A stretch of 64,000 nt of DNA from Patella vulgata (lineage: Eukaryota > Mollusca > Gastropoda > Patellidae), in contig NC_065883.2 in NCBI RefSeq assembly GCF_932274485.2, forward strand, positions 75,537,839-75,601,838. The letters are read 5' to 3'. A program made the position numbers and the translations under genes. This document shows positions 50,005-60,712 of this stretch, piece by piece (within the stretch, counting starts at the first letter, position 1; every line of letters begins with the position of its first letter). The notes below the pieces were generated by a model, which was given only the letters and a program-made list of their open reading frames with translations, searched no databases and was not told where the DNA came from.

Positions 50005-50410
50005 CGTTAAAGATACATTATGGGAGATTAGATAAAGAGCTGGTAGTTCTCACTGTAATAGTTACAAACTAGATATCGTAAAGGCAATTTGCTGAAAATT
50101 TCAGTCAAATTGATCCACTATGAACCGAGAACTAAGCGGTTGAAATTTCAGGCTAGCCTTGGTCATCATTACTAAAGTCAGTACGATAAACAGCATAGTC
50201 TCGATTATTCATTTAATCGTTAAATCGTGAAGGAAATTTATGCAGTAAATCAGCTCATAATCCACTAGAGATCGCAGGCTAGCGATGCCGTCTAGGGTTG
50301 ATTATGGTCTGGATAGGTTAATTAATGTCTAATTAATAATTTAGATAACATTTCAGCCCTAAAGAAAGACCTGCAGTAGATAGATTTAGCTCTTGCATAA
50401 TGTATGTTTA
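50005..50410 (-). mobile_element. MITE-1, full copy
   Basis: GTTAAAGATACATTATGGGA and TGCATAATGTATGTTTAA ends; inner TAATTAATGTCTAATTAATA and CCTAAAGAAAGACCTGCAGT. Confidence 0.86.
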
Positions 50411-50524
50411 ATTTATCTATTTTAAGGAATTAATTATGTTGTATATTCTACATCCGTCATGGATTAGGTTTATCCAACTTGATGTAAATCGTCTATATTA
50501 TTATATTAATTATTATGTTTTCTC

Positions 50525-50735
50525 ATAGCGACTGTTTCCATATCTCCTATTCATTTATAGTGATCAAAAGCCACTCCTATTCTTTTATAGGAGTGATGCC
50601 GCCCCCTCCCCCCCCCCCAGCCCAGCCTCTCCTATTCATTTAATGAAGGGTTGCCCGCCCCTTCCTCCCTCCCTCCCCAGACTTTCCTATTAATGGAGTA
50701 TTGGCCCACCGATCTCCTATTCATTTATAGTGATC
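50525..50735 (+). repeat. Short tandem of CTCCTATTCATTTATAG units
   Basis: Five or more copies of TCTCCTATTCATTTA(TAG) separated by C-rich spacers. Confidence 0.8.
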
Positions 50736-50934
50736 AAAATATTCCTGAAAATGGCTACCAAAGCACCCAACGCCAACCGGTTCCATCCATTGTGCCATGT
50801 GCTGCTGTATGTAAAATTTGATTATATTTGGATCTTTTCAAAAGATTGAGTGATTTAGTCGATAATGCATTGGCCCAGAAAGAACATACAGAAAAATACA
50901 AAACATCCATTTTCATATTTTTCATATTTCCCTT

Positions 50935-51015
50935 TTTTATACGTGCACAGTCATAAAATGGACGTATATTGCCGTCGCCCCTGTCTGTGTGTATGTGTTT
51001 GGTGTGTATGTGTAT
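50935..51015 (-). repeat. Pearl-type 3' terminus, inverted
   Basis: ACGTGCACAGTCATAAAATG then GGACGTATATTGCCGTCGCC and CCTGTCTGTGTG are the reverse complement of the pearl end (GGCGACGACAATATACGTCC). Confidence 0.7.
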
Positions 51016-51187
51016 GTATCGCTTAAAAAAATTGGGGGGTGTGGGGGAGGGGGTAGCGGTTGTTTCGTCGCAAACACATCAATTCAGAATAAAAATACAA
51101 GGAACAAATCTACATGAAAAATCCCTTGCATATCATTTACGAATATAGAAAGAGGTATTGTTGCTGATATATGTCTTTATTTGTTAG

Positions 51188-51271
51188 ACTTATGATGTGG
51201 ACAGTATTATAACGATGCTGAAAACCAACCAGAAGCAAGTGAAGAGAATAACTGAAAAGTCTGAAACAAAG
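51188..51271 (+). CDS. Cassette exon 1 (coiled-coil type)
   Basis: Acceptor ATGTCTTTATTTGTTAG|ACT, donor AAAG|GTAAGAA; 84 nt, open in phase 0 (28 codons). Reads TYDVDSIITMLKTNQKQVKR then ITEKSETK. High Lys/Glu/Gln and no Cys or Pro, with hydrophobic residues spaced as in a short coiled coil. The surrounding intron (ATATATGTCTTTATTT before, GTAAGAAATACATTTC after) is shared with the later cassettes. Confidence 0.7.
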
Positions 51272-51441
51272 GTAAGAAATACATTTCACAAAGATGTCCG
51301 TCTTCATTGACCAACTCGTTGCAGAAATAACCAAAACAAAAATATACAGAAGAATAAAAAGAATCCATTTTCATATTTTTCATATTCCCTTTTTTAAAAA
51401 AAATAAAAATTGCTTAAAAAATTGGTGGGGTGGGGGCGTTT

Positions 51442-51471
51442 GAGAGAATAACTGAAAAGTCAGAAAAAAAG
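51442..51471 (+). pseudogene. Broken cassette exon copy
   Basis: GAGAGAATAACTGAAAAGTC then AGAAAAAAAGG matches the 3' half of a cassette, but no acceptor precedes it and the donor has GC in place of GT (GGCAAGAAAC). The downstream intron text is also duplicated. Confidence 0.7.
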
Positions 51472-51589
51472 GCAAGAAACATATTTCATAAAGATACCCG
51501 TCTTCATTGACCCAGTTCTTTCAGAAAATACCAAAGCCAAAATATACAGAAAAATACACAAAATCCTGTCTCTGTGTGTCTGTGGTTCG

Positions 51590-52410
51590 CCTAAAGGCAA
51601 CAATTCTTAATCGATTGTCTTGAAACTTTGCACATTTATTCCTTATACCCTAAGGCTGACCTATATGGTTTTTGGTGCATGCCCGACCCCTGGGACAGTG
51701 CCTACCGGTCGCAATTCTTGACGAATCCTTTTGAAACTTTACATACCTATTCTTTTTATCCTAAGGATGATACCTTGGTGGATGCCCCCCCCCCCCTCCA
51801 GGGGCAGAGCCACACTCATATTTTCTTTATGGATTCGTCTTGGCACTTGGCATATGTATCCCTTATAGCCTAAGAATGACAACTATTGATTCTGGTACAT
51901 GTCCCAGCCCCAAGGGAAGAGTCACGCTCAGTTTTTTGTGTTTATCGTTTACACGCCATTCTGAATGAATCATCTTGGAACTTATGTATTCCTTATAGCC
52001 TAAAGACGGCAACTATTGATTTTAATGCATGTCGTCCTAACCCCTAGGGGCACAGTCAAGCCCATTTGTTTTAACGTCTGAAGGCCACAATTCTGAATGG
52101 ATCAACTTGGAACTTGGCATATGTATTTCATATACGTTTTGTTAATATTTTTTCTGTAATAATCTACATGTTGCAATCATTAACAGATTTGGATCCAATT
52201 CGGCATTATCCGTCATAGTTTGTACCTACTTGTATTGTTCCATATCCAACCCCCAGGTGCCGAGCCACGCCCAATTTTTCTGTTAATCGTCTACAAGCTG
52301 CAATTCTGAATGGATCAACTTGGAAAATTGCAGATTTATTCCTTATATCGTAAAGACAGCAATTATTTATTTTGGTGCCTACCCCGACCCCAAGGTATGT
52401 GGACGTATAT
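51590..52410 (+). repeat. Tandem array, about 140 bp unit
   Basis: Recurring CAATTCTGAATGGATCAACT, TTCCTTATAGCCTAAAGAC, ATTGATTTTGGTGCATG and CCCCAGGGGCAGAGCCACGC; about five units. Other partial units at 11130 and 53095. Confidence 0.85.
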
Positions 52411-52511
52411 TGTAGCGGTACCGATGCACTTTTTATTTCTTTATAATCGGGTTGAAAGAAATGGGGGAAGGGTTGCTTCGTCGTTACCTTGACAACAAAG
52501 GTAAGAAATAC

Positions 52512-52705
52512 TTTTCAAGAGAGAGAGAGAGAGAGAGTATGTCATATTAGGAGTACACACGCTTCAATTTTAGAGGTCTTTAACAGTGGGAGAAAACCAC
52601 AGGTCCCGGAGAAAAACGACATAGTTGGAAGGGCGACCGACCCCACATGTTGTCACACACAAGCGGGAAATCGTAACCACGCCATTTGACTCAATGACAG
52701 ATATT
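52512..52705 (-). repeat. SINE-B, diverged
   Basis: (GA)n, CTTTAACAGTGGGAGAAAAC, CGGGAAATCGTAACCACGCC, TGACTCAATGACAG. Lies between cassette exons 1 and 2. Confidence 0.8.
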
Positions 52706-52925
52706 CAGAAAATACCAAAACAAAATCATATATTCTTTTTTTTTCATTTTTTTTAAAAATCGCTTTGAAATAGGGGAAGGGGGGGGGGGGGTGTCGGTTG
52801 TTTCGTCGCAAGCACATCAATTCAGAATAAAAATATAAGGAATAAATCTACATGAAAAAACCCTTGTATATCATTTACGAATATAGGAAGTGGTAGTGTT
52901 GTTAATATATGTCTTTATTTATTAG

Positions 52926-53054
52926 ACTTATGATATCGGCAGTATTTTAACAATGCTGAAAAAGAGAGAGGGAGACATGGACAGTATGAAAACTATGTTG
53001 AAAGACAGTCAGGAACAAATGGAATTAAGAATAATTGAAGAGTCAATGAAAAGG
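52926..53054 (+). CDS. Cassette exon 2 (coiled-coil type, enlarged)
   Basis: Acceptor TGTCTTTATTTATTAG|ACT, donor AAAAGG|GTAAGC; 129 nt, open in phase 0 (43 codons). Reads TYDIGSILTMLKKREGDMDS, then MKTMLKDSQEQMELRIIEES and MKR. The longer length comes from a partial internal duplication: the MLK motif occurs twice, 15 residues apart. Confidence 0.72.
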
Positions 53055-53094
53055 GTAAGCAATCCATTTCGCAAAGATAGAAACGAGAGGGGCA

Positions 53095-53240
53095 AAGCCA
53101 CGCCCGAGTTTTGTGTTTTTTGTCTACAGACTGCAGTTCTGAATGGATCATCTTGAAACTTTGCATATGTATTCCTTATACCGTATTTATTTTGGTGATG
53201 CCCCGATCCCCTGGGGCGGTGTCACACCCACAATTTTGTT
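53095..53240 (+). repeat. Single unit of the 140-bp repeat
   Basis: GCAAAGCCACGCCC..., GCAGTTCTGAATGGATCATC, TATTCCTTATACC. Confidence 0.78.
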
Positions 53241-53562
53241 AATATTTTTTTCTGTAAATTTGGCAAAACAAACCCAACGCCTAGACGTCCTTTCCTCTTG
53301 TCATATTACATCCATTTCATATTTCATTCTCTTCATTTTAAAAAGTACCATATCAACCAGAGCTGGAATGTGGACACATATTGCAGTGTAAGCGATGTTC
53401 TCTCTTTTTTTTTTGGCAGTGGGGTGGGGGGTGGGGGGTGTTGCGTTGCATGCACATCAATTCAGAATAACACAATGCGTATGTCCAATGAAATAAACCC
53501 TTAAATATAATTTACGAATATAGAAAGGGGTATTGTTGTTGATATATGTCTTTATTTATTAG

Positions 53563-53628
53563 ACACGTGACATGTTGAAAGAGAACAAGGAACAAATGGA
53601 AGGAATAATTAAAGAATCAGAAAAAAGG
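53563..53628 (+). CDS. Cassette exon 3 (coiled-coil type, short)
   Basis: Acceptor TGTCTTTATTTATTAG|ACA, donor AAAAGG|GTAAGA; 66 nt, open in phase 0 (22 codons). Reads TRDMLKENKEQMEGIIKESE then KR. Confidence 0.72.
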
Positions 53629-53659
53629 GTAAGAAATCCATTTCGCATAGATACAAACG

Positions 53660-53800
53660 AGAGAGAGAGAGAGAGAGGGAGACAGAGAGAGAGAGAGAGC
53701 GAGAGAGAGAGAGAGAGAGAGACGCGTCACAGGGACCTTTGATATGCACACCAATGTGTCATTAAAACCCATTTCATTCCGTTTCATTGTCTCAATAGTT
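53660..53800. repeat. (GA)n tract and SINE-A scrap
   Basis: About 60 bp of GA, then GGGACCTTTGATATGCACACC and ACCCATTTCATTCCGTTTC. Confidence 0.75.
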
Positions 53801-53968
53801 CCTTTCATTAAAGTAATAAATTGCATTTTTTTTCGGTCGGGGGGGGGGGGGGGGTTCGTCGCGTACACATCCATTCAGAATAAAATCCAATGGATATAAT
53901 TTCAATATAATTTACGAATATAGAAAGGGGTATTGATACTAATATACATGTATGTCTTTATTTATTAG

Positions 53969-54022
53969 AGAACAGAGAACAAGAAGCAAACGGAGAGAAT
54001 AATTAAAAAAGCAGAAAAAAAT
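53969..54022 (+). CDS. Cassette exon 4 (coiled-coil type, shortest)
   Basis: Acceptor TGTCTTTATTTATTAG|AGA, donor AAAAAT|GTAAGA; 54 nt, open in phase 0 (18 codons), reading RTENKKQTERIIKKAEKN. The 5' part seen in cassettes 1, 2 and 5 is absent. Confidence 0.68.
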
Positions 54023-54037
54023 GTAAGACATCCATTT

Positions 54038-54047
54038 CTCAAAGATG

Positions 54048-54087
<40 letters not shown>

Positions 54088-54290
54088 ACATCCACTCAAC
54101 ACAAACTAGGTCATTTCGGGACAAAAATACAGATCAATTTTATTTCATTAGTTTGTCTTACAGTAGGGGTCTTTAGCATTGGGAGGATACCGAGAACCCG
54201 GAGAAACCCGGGAATGGAATATACGCCACTTAACTCAATGACAGACTATATGATCCAATGCGCATGCGTTTAGCCTTCAGCTATCAAACT
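54038..54290 (-). repeat. SINE-B, diverged
   Basis: (GA)n, GGTAACATCCACTCAACACA, AGGTCATTTCGGGAC, CTTAACTCAATGACAGAC. Confidence 0.85.
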
Positions 54291-54495
54291 GGTGGTATTT
54301 AACAATTGGAGGAAACCGGAGGACCAGGAGAAAAACGACGTGGTTAAAAAGGCGACCCGCTTCTTGTCACAAACAAGCGCGTACGTAACCAAATTTAAAT
54401 GGTAGCTAGCTGCAGGTAGGGTGGGTCTGTCGTTCAGATTGAAACAAGCTAGGAATCGTAACCACGCCAATTGACTCAATAACAGATATTTTGAT
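54291..54495 (-). repeat. SINE-B second fragment
   Basis: GGTATTTAACAATTGGAGGA, GGAGGACCAGGAGAAAAACG, CCACGCCAATTGACTCAATA; an insertion of about 60 bp splits it. Confidence 0.75.
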
Positions 54496-54524
54496 TAAAC
54501 AATTCGTCCACCAGCACATGTAAT

Positions 54525-54640
54525 ACTATGGGGGTTATTTTAGTTCTATGAAAGGTGCTCTGTTTAATATACTGAAGTGGTTAAACAAATGGGTGACAAC
54601 GAGAAATGGTCTAAGTATGGTATTTTAAAAAAAATTCCTA
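54525..54640 (-). repeat. Dispersed repeat inverted relative to 43105-43210
   Basis: GGGGTTATTTTAGTTCTATG, TTAATATACTGAAGTGGTTA, ACAAATGGGTGACAACGA. Confidence 0.82.
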
Positions 54641-54694
54641 GACATCCGAATATAGAAAGAGGTAGTTATGCTAATATATGTCTTTATTTATTAG

Positions 54695-54778
54695 ACTCGT
54701 GACATACCCGATATTAAAATCATGCTGAAAGAGAACCAGGTGCAAATGAAGAAAGTAATTAAAAAGTCAGAAAAAAAG
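54695..54778 (+). CDS. Cassette exon 5 (coiled-coil type)
   Basis: Acceptor TGTCTTTATTTATTAG|ACT, donor AAAAAG|GTAAGA; 84 nt, open in phase 0 (28 codons). Reads TRDIPDIKIMLKENQVQMKK then VIKKSEKK. It is the closest relative of cassette 1 in length and layout. Confidence 0.72.
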
Positions 54779-55204
54779 GTAAGAAATTTCATTTTATCAT
54801 AAACATACCCGCCTTCATTGACCCAGTCGCAGCAGAAACTACAAAAGCAAAAACATGCAGAAAAATAAAATAAAAAATAAATTTACATTTTTTTTCATAT
54901 TTCCTTTGTTTTTATATGAAAATTGCTTTAAAACAATTCGAGGGGGGCGGGGTCGTCTCAAACATCAATTCAGAATAAAATACCAGGAACAGGTCATCCT
55001 TGGTATCACCAGTAGTTCCATTCCATTGTACTCCACTAACCCCTGGGTTAATCTATGGGGGGACACGTTTTCAAGTTATCTGTTCTTGATGTTTGTGTTA
55101 TTTTTATGGACATGTCCCATAAATCGTTAATTGCGTAAAGTAAGCAAAGCGCAATTAGCCAGAAGGCAGCCTAAATGAGAGAAGTCAAAATTATTTTAAA
55201 TGCG

Positions 55205-55285
55205 TATTTATTAACAACAAATTACAATTATTATATAATTTATTAACAACAAATTACAATTATTATATAATTTAATAATGAAGAC
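55205..55285 (+). repeat. Tandem duplication, 36 bp unit
   Basis: TTTATTAACAACAAATTACA and ATTATTATATAA occur twice in a row. Confidence 0.92.
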
Positions 55286-55321
55286 CGGACAGGGGGTATT
55301 GAAATGCAAATACCTATGCAA

Positions 55322-55697
55322 AATGAAATGAAATAAAATGAAGTGGGGTTTAACGTCCTACTGTTCTGCTCCGACTGGGCTAATGAAGACGGCCATACGC
55401 CAAACAGTGTGCTATGAGGGAAATTTTGCCCGGACAGGGGCACTACGGCCTACTCTTTTATCGAATTCCAACTGTCAAGGGATCGTTTACGTGCACGCCA
55501 ATGTGTACACGGGACCTCGGTTTGTCGTCTCATCCGAATGACAAGACAGCTGTCCTTGTCAGGCCCTCCGTCCTACATCACTAACAAGGGGGAACCACGC
55601 CGGAAAATCTGGATGAACTTTCTCGGCCAATGCAGGTATCGAACACCCGACCTCCAGACTACGAGTCAGCGTCTTACCCACTTAGCCACCGTGACCC
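55322..55697 (-). repeat. SINE-A, full length
   Basis: (AAATG)n tail, GGGGTTTAACGTCCTACTG to GACGTCTTACC-like head (GTCTTACCCACTTAGCCACC). Both flanks carry AAATACCTATGCA (55307 and 55698), a 13-bp or longer target duplication. Confidence 0.96.
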
Positions 55698-55949
55698 CTA
55701 AATACCTATGCAGGTTGTGATATGATAAATAGTCATGGACACTTGACATGCTTTGAGAGTATGTTCACTGATGAAGAACTTATCGCCCCAACAGAACCAC
55801 CGAGCTTAACATGTGGCACGCAATAGCGCCATATACGTGAGGGCGTGTGCAGTTTCAAATTTGACACTTCAAGGAAGGGTTGAAGAAAACTACCGCTTGC
55901 TGGTTTATCCTATCCATGTTTGCTTTCCTATCGGTTCTTGCATAAGGTT

Positions 55950-56165
55950 TACTGTTTAGCGTATCTTTGCTTTAATGTGTTACGTTTAATTTGGTCGGGA
56001 GACGTGTTCGTCGACGTCAAGGTCAACCGACAAAACTGCAAGACTTGGCCGTGGCACTGCAAGAGGAGTGGGTCAGATTGCCCCGAATCGTGATTGAACG
56101 GTTGACTAGAAGCATGCCACGACGAATCGCTGAATGTCTGAGGATTGGTGGAGCAATTACTCATT
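55950..56165 (+). mobile_element. Tc1/mariner transposase C-terminus
   Basis: The plus strand reads NLVGRRVRRRQGQPTKLQDL, then AVALQEEWVRLPRIVIERLT and RSMPRRIAECLRIGG, followed by a stop. The 'L..E W..+P...+..L..SM.RR......GG' pattern is the C-terminus of Tc1-like DDE transposases. The catalytic part is missing. Confidence 0.82.
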
Positions 56166-56520
56166 ATTAAGACAAAAATTAAAAACGTCAATTTTCACTT
56201 TTGATGGTGTATCTCTTTGCGAGTGAAATGGGGCCGTCAGATAAACCGTCCTTATGAACTGTTTATGTTCATGTATAGGCAATTGGCCTGTTATTAACAT
56301 ACACTGGTTACCTCTAATAAAAACAACAGTGCATTTCCGCAGTTTTGTATTGTTTCTAAATATCCCCAAATTGCCAAGTATAAGTTCAATAATAATAAAA
56401 ATAACAGAATGAAACATTTCAGACAAAGACCGAATATAGATGTTATACACATAGATATTATATATATTTGAAATTAGCAGATTTTGATAATACAAATTAA
56501 TATAAAAGAATTAGAAATAT

Positions 56521-58813
56521 ATCGTCGGTGTCATTCCAAAACCTCGTCGGCATTTTTTCGAAAATCACTTTTTTGCATAATTTAATTTAGTAACATAAAA
56601 TACATGATATATAAAAAAATCAGAGTTCTGCGATAAATACTTTTGATTTTATTAGCGTGTGACCAAACCTCGTATCACGATTGGCCTGATTTTGTTCTTT
56701 TCTAAATGCTCGTATCTCGGCAACGTGTTATCGATGACGATGTCAAAGGCCTTAAAGCGGTATATATATCAAAATTTCGCAGGATAATTGTTGTAATAAG
56801 ATGTGTCATAGTAGGTATAATTTATAGGGAGTAAATAATATCATTGCTTGTATTGTTTTTAAGGTGGGAGATTATCTATTTTTAGTAACAAAATAAGGTA
56901 AAGGCAATACCAAGTCATTACTGCCGGGCTACGTCAAATAAATCTTTTTTAGTGATCATGTTTGTCAGTTTTACGCTTCTATATTGAAAATACAAATGCC
57001 TCTGCAATAATAACAGCCCACGAAAATCTCTTGGTCAAATTCTATAATTCTGACATGAATCTTTTTTTCAGTTTTCAAGCAAAAAAGTCTCGCGAAATCA
57101 GTCAAAAATTCTCATATTTGAACGTTATTACCCCACTGAGTATCTTGACCTATCTGTGGGCAGTATCCCTTAAGTAAGTTACCCTTCTGAACACCTACAC
57201 CTACCTGTAGGCAATACCCATCACGTACGTTGTCATGCTGATTATCGTGACCTACCTGTGGGTAATAACCCTTAAGTAACTTAATCAACTGTGGGAAGTA
57301 TCCCTAAAGTAAACTACATGTGATCAATATCTCTCAAGTGACTTACCCCGCTAGGAATCTAGACTTACCTGTGGGCAATAACCCTCCTCAAGTAACTTAC
57401 CCGACTGAGCGTCTAAACCTAACTGTGGGCAATAACCCCCAAGTAACGTACCCGACTGGGCATCTAGACATACCTGTGGGCAATACTCATCAAGTAACCT
57501 ATCCCAGTGGGCATATAGACCTACCTATACGTGATATCCCTCAGATAACTTACCCTTCTGACCATTTTTACCTACCGGTAGGCAATACCCTTCCAGTAAA
57601 TTACCCCACTGAGTAACTTACTCAACTGTGGGCAGTACCCCTTAAGTAAGCTACTTGTGGGCAATATCTCTCAAGTGACTTACCCCACTAGGCATCTAGA
57701 TTTACCTGTGGGCAATAACCCCACTCAAGTAACTTACCCGTAGAGACCTACCTGTGGGCAATAACCCCCAAGTAACGTACCCCACTAGGCATCTAGACAT
57801 ACCTGCGGGCAATACTCATCAAGTAACTTATCCCAGTGGGCATATAGACCTACCTATACGTGATATCTCTCAGGTAACTTAGCCATCTGGACATTTTTAC
57901 CTACCGGTAGGCAATACCCTTTCCGTAAATAACACCACTGAGCACCTAGGCTTACCCTTTCAGAGCATCTAGACCTACCTGTGGGCAATACCCATCAATA
58001 CTGTACCCTACTGAGCACCTAGACTTATCGTTGGCAATACCCATCAATAGCGTACCTTACTGAGCATCTAGACCTACCTGTGGGCAATACCCCTCCAGTA
58101 ACTTACCCTACTGAGCATCTAGACCTACTTGTGGGCAATACGCCCCAGGAAGCTTACCCTACTGAGCATCTAGACCTACTTGTGGGCAATACGCCCCAGG
58201 AAGCTTACCCCACTGAGCATCTAGACCTACCTGTGGGCCATATCCCTCACGCCACTTACCCCACTGAACAATGTATATAACTAGCTGCATGCAATATCCC
58301 TCAATTAACTTACCCTCCTGAACACCTAGACCTACCTTCAATATCACCCAATTTAAGGTATTGAGCTTTTGGGTCTACTTTGCATCTATATCTACCTGTT
58401 GCCGAAATTCGCACGTAATTTGCCGCCCCTACCTACCCACTGTCAATACCCGAAAAGGGAATGGCATAATACAATACTTATGATTTCCCTTCATTTTTAT
58501 GCCCAATTTATCTCTAGCAACGCGAATACAAAAGCTCGTAAATCATACAGTTCTGGTACAAAAACGTTCAGAAACCTCGTATGTCGTAAGAAAAAAACAG
58601 ATTTGGGGGTGAAAACCTCGTAAGTCCGAAATCTTAAAAATGAAAAAACGTCAGCTTATATTTGACAGAACATCTAATAGGGCTTATTTTCAAAGGTACA
58701 AAAAGAAAATGTTAAGCCAATCCACCAAGTATCTGATAAGTTATGAAGTTATTTGTTCCTACTGTAAAATTTTGTTGATCTGACTTACGAGGTTTTAGAA
58801 TGACACCGACGAT
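56521..58813. mobile_element. TIR element carrying a minisatellite
   Basis: Left ATCGTCGGTGTCATTCCAAA then ACCTCGT; right ends with its complement (ACGAGGTTTTAGAATGACAC then CGACGAT). Terminal inverted repeats of about 27 bp with one mismatch; subterminal ACCTCGTA words recur on both sides. The total is 2293 bp, and over half is the minisatellite at 57180-58345. No transposase seen. The flanks ATAT/ATAC are too palindromic to define the target duplication. Confidence 0.85.
57180..58345. repeat. Minisatellite, about 48 bp unit, inside the TIR element
   Basis: About 24 imperfect copies of AAGTAACTTACCCCACTGAG, CATCTAGACCTACCTGTGGG, CAATACCC. As 48 is a multiple of three, some frames stay open (57320-57616, 58080-58280 plus), encoding 16-residue repeats; I treat these as by-products. 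A block of about 300 bp is itself duplicated (57340-57600 against 57660-57940). Confidence 0.92.
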
Positions 58814-58847
58814 ATACATTATTTACATAAATCATTCGGTTGCCAAT

Positions 58848-59815
58848 GGGTAACGTGAAGTTGGCACGTTATTCTTGATTCGGGATTCGCGAATACCGTG
58901 CTAGCTCGTTATTCGGGATTCGCCAATAACGAATAACGCGCCAGCACGTTATTCGGGATTCGCCACTAAAACAGAACTATCTATCTTGCATCCGACCTAT
59001 TCGCTTGAGAAACGGTTACCTCCGTGTTATTTGGTCACACAACGGGGAAATGGTCGGATGCAAGGTAGATCGTTTTATTTTAGTGGCGAATCCAAAATCC
59101 GAATAAAGTTCTGGCTCGTTATTCGTTTTTGGCGAATCCCGAATAATGACCCAGTACATTATTCGGGATTCGGCAATAAAACAGGTGATTGTTGTGATGA
59201 CTGCACCGTGCACTCTAACAAACCAGTCAGCACCCTAGTCGCCTGAGAAACGGTCGTCCCCTTGCTAATCGGTTACCCAAGGAGGAAATGGTCGGATGCA
59301 AGATAGATCGTTCTGTTTTATTGGCGACTCCTGAATCCCGAATTCCGAATAACGTGCTGGCTCCTTATTCGTAAAACAGGTGATTGCTGGAGATGACTGC
59401 CCCGTGCACTCTAACAAACCAGTTAGCACCCTATTCGATCGACAAACGGTCGTGTCCTTGTTAGTCGGTCACCCAACGTACACCTGCCCCTACGGTCAGG
59501 GGTAGCGAGGAAATGGTCGGATGCAACGTAGGTCGGTCTGTTTTAGTGGCGAATTCCGAATCCCGAAAAACTAGTACGTTATTCGGGATTCGGCAATAAA
59601 ACAGGTGATTGCTGGAGATGACTGCCCCGTGCACTTTAACAAACTAGTTAACACCCTAAAAACGGTTGTCTCCTTGCTAGTCGGTCATCCAACGTACACT
59701 TACTCCTACGGTCAGAGGTAGCGAGGAAATGGTCGGGTGCAACGTACTTCGGTCTGTTTTAGTGGCGAATCCTGAATAACGTGCTGGTCGGATGCAAGAT
59801 AGATAGTTTTGTTTT
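58848..59815. mobile_element. Second, degenerate copy of the GGGATTCG palindromic element
   Basis: Begins GGTAACGTGAAGTTGGCACG, as the 19001 element does, and contains CCAATAACGAATAACG, GGAAATGGTCGGATGCAA and GACTGCCCCGTGCAC modules. The mirrored right end is missing or lost. It begins 35 bp after the TIR element ends. Confidence 0.82.
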
Positions 59816-59849
59816 AGTAGAGCAGTAGCGTCCAATCAGGTTGTGACAT

Positions 59850-60585
59850 CGCTACCTCCACGGAAACCTTGACATTGAATGAACCTTGAACTTTGCTACT
59901 CGATTATTACAGGTAGACATTTTAGCTTGAAGCGCAAGACTTGGTATTCGGTACGATCGCGGAATCTGATAGGCTCACAAGTTGGGCTTGTACCCAATCG
60001 AAATTAGTGCCGAAATATACAGGGTATTAGGTGAAGGCCTTGATAAGATGGGAGACTATATACTTTGGGCCTAATCTAAGGGCTATTCAAATACAGATTC
60101 TAACCGCGGATTAACTAGGGTTAGGTTTAAGAATTTGGGGGAGAGGTCAAGTCTCCACATAAGCACTGACCTAGGATGATGTAAATTTGCTTCGTGATAT
60201 TTCCTAGTTTTATTTAAAATACATGCAATACATTAGATTGATATACAAAGTTTGTTTCGCTGTTTTTTGGTGTTGGTGGCGCTGATGGTCTTCCTTCGGT
60301 GCCGCTTGTGGTATTCTGCTATTTTGATTTCTGAAGAAAAAAGAAATAAATTTGAGGCTCTCACATTATTGTGTTTCCTACTAAGGATTGGATTTTCTAA
60401 AAATGAGGTTTTTTTCACTATCCCGGGGTTAGGGCTAGTGATTCTTATAATTAGTTAATTTTATTTACTAAGGGTTAGGGCTAGGGTTTGATAAATTCTT
60501 TGTTTAGGGTTAGGGCTAGGGTTAACAATATATTATGCTAAGCTAACACTTATAGTGGGTAGGGATGGCCTAGCGTGGAGGATAT
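59850..60585. other. Mostly featureless, with telomere-like scraps
   Basis: TAGGGTTAGG-type runs at about 60114, 60426, 60470-60490 and 60505-60525; otherwise no gene or repeat recognised. Confidence 0.5.
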
Positions 60586-60587
60586 CA

Positions 60588-60712
60588 AGCTTAGAGCTCT
60601 AACTGACTGGTACAGATGGTTTGGAGCTATAACTGACTGGTACAGATGGTTTGAGCTCTGACTGGTACAGATGATTTGAGCTCTAACTGACTGGTACAGA
60701 TGGTTTGTAGCT
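60588..60712 (+). repeat. Tandem repeat, about 29 bp unit, next to a tRNA-like box
   Basis: Four units of AGCTCTAACTGACTGGTACA then GATGGTTTG. Downstream GTGGGTTGACTCCCAC resembles a degenerate B box, so this may be a third, worn SINE-like head. Confidence 0.78.

Noticed and set aside
55949-56191. Minus-strand open frame of 80 codons
   Set aside because: Antisense shadow of the Tc1-type transposase C-terminus on the plus strand.
57320-57616. Open frame with 16-residue repeats
   Set aside because: It lies entirely in the 48-bp minisatellite; a unit divisible by three keeps frames open by itself, and the start and end follow array variants.
57180-58345. CRISPR-like regular repeats
   Set aside because: The repeats are contiguous and imperfect, without unique spacers; the genome is eukaryotic and no cas genes are present.
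60233-60458. Open frames on both strands
   Set aside because: Overlapping frames in AT-rich DNA near telomere-like scraps, without protein-like conservation.
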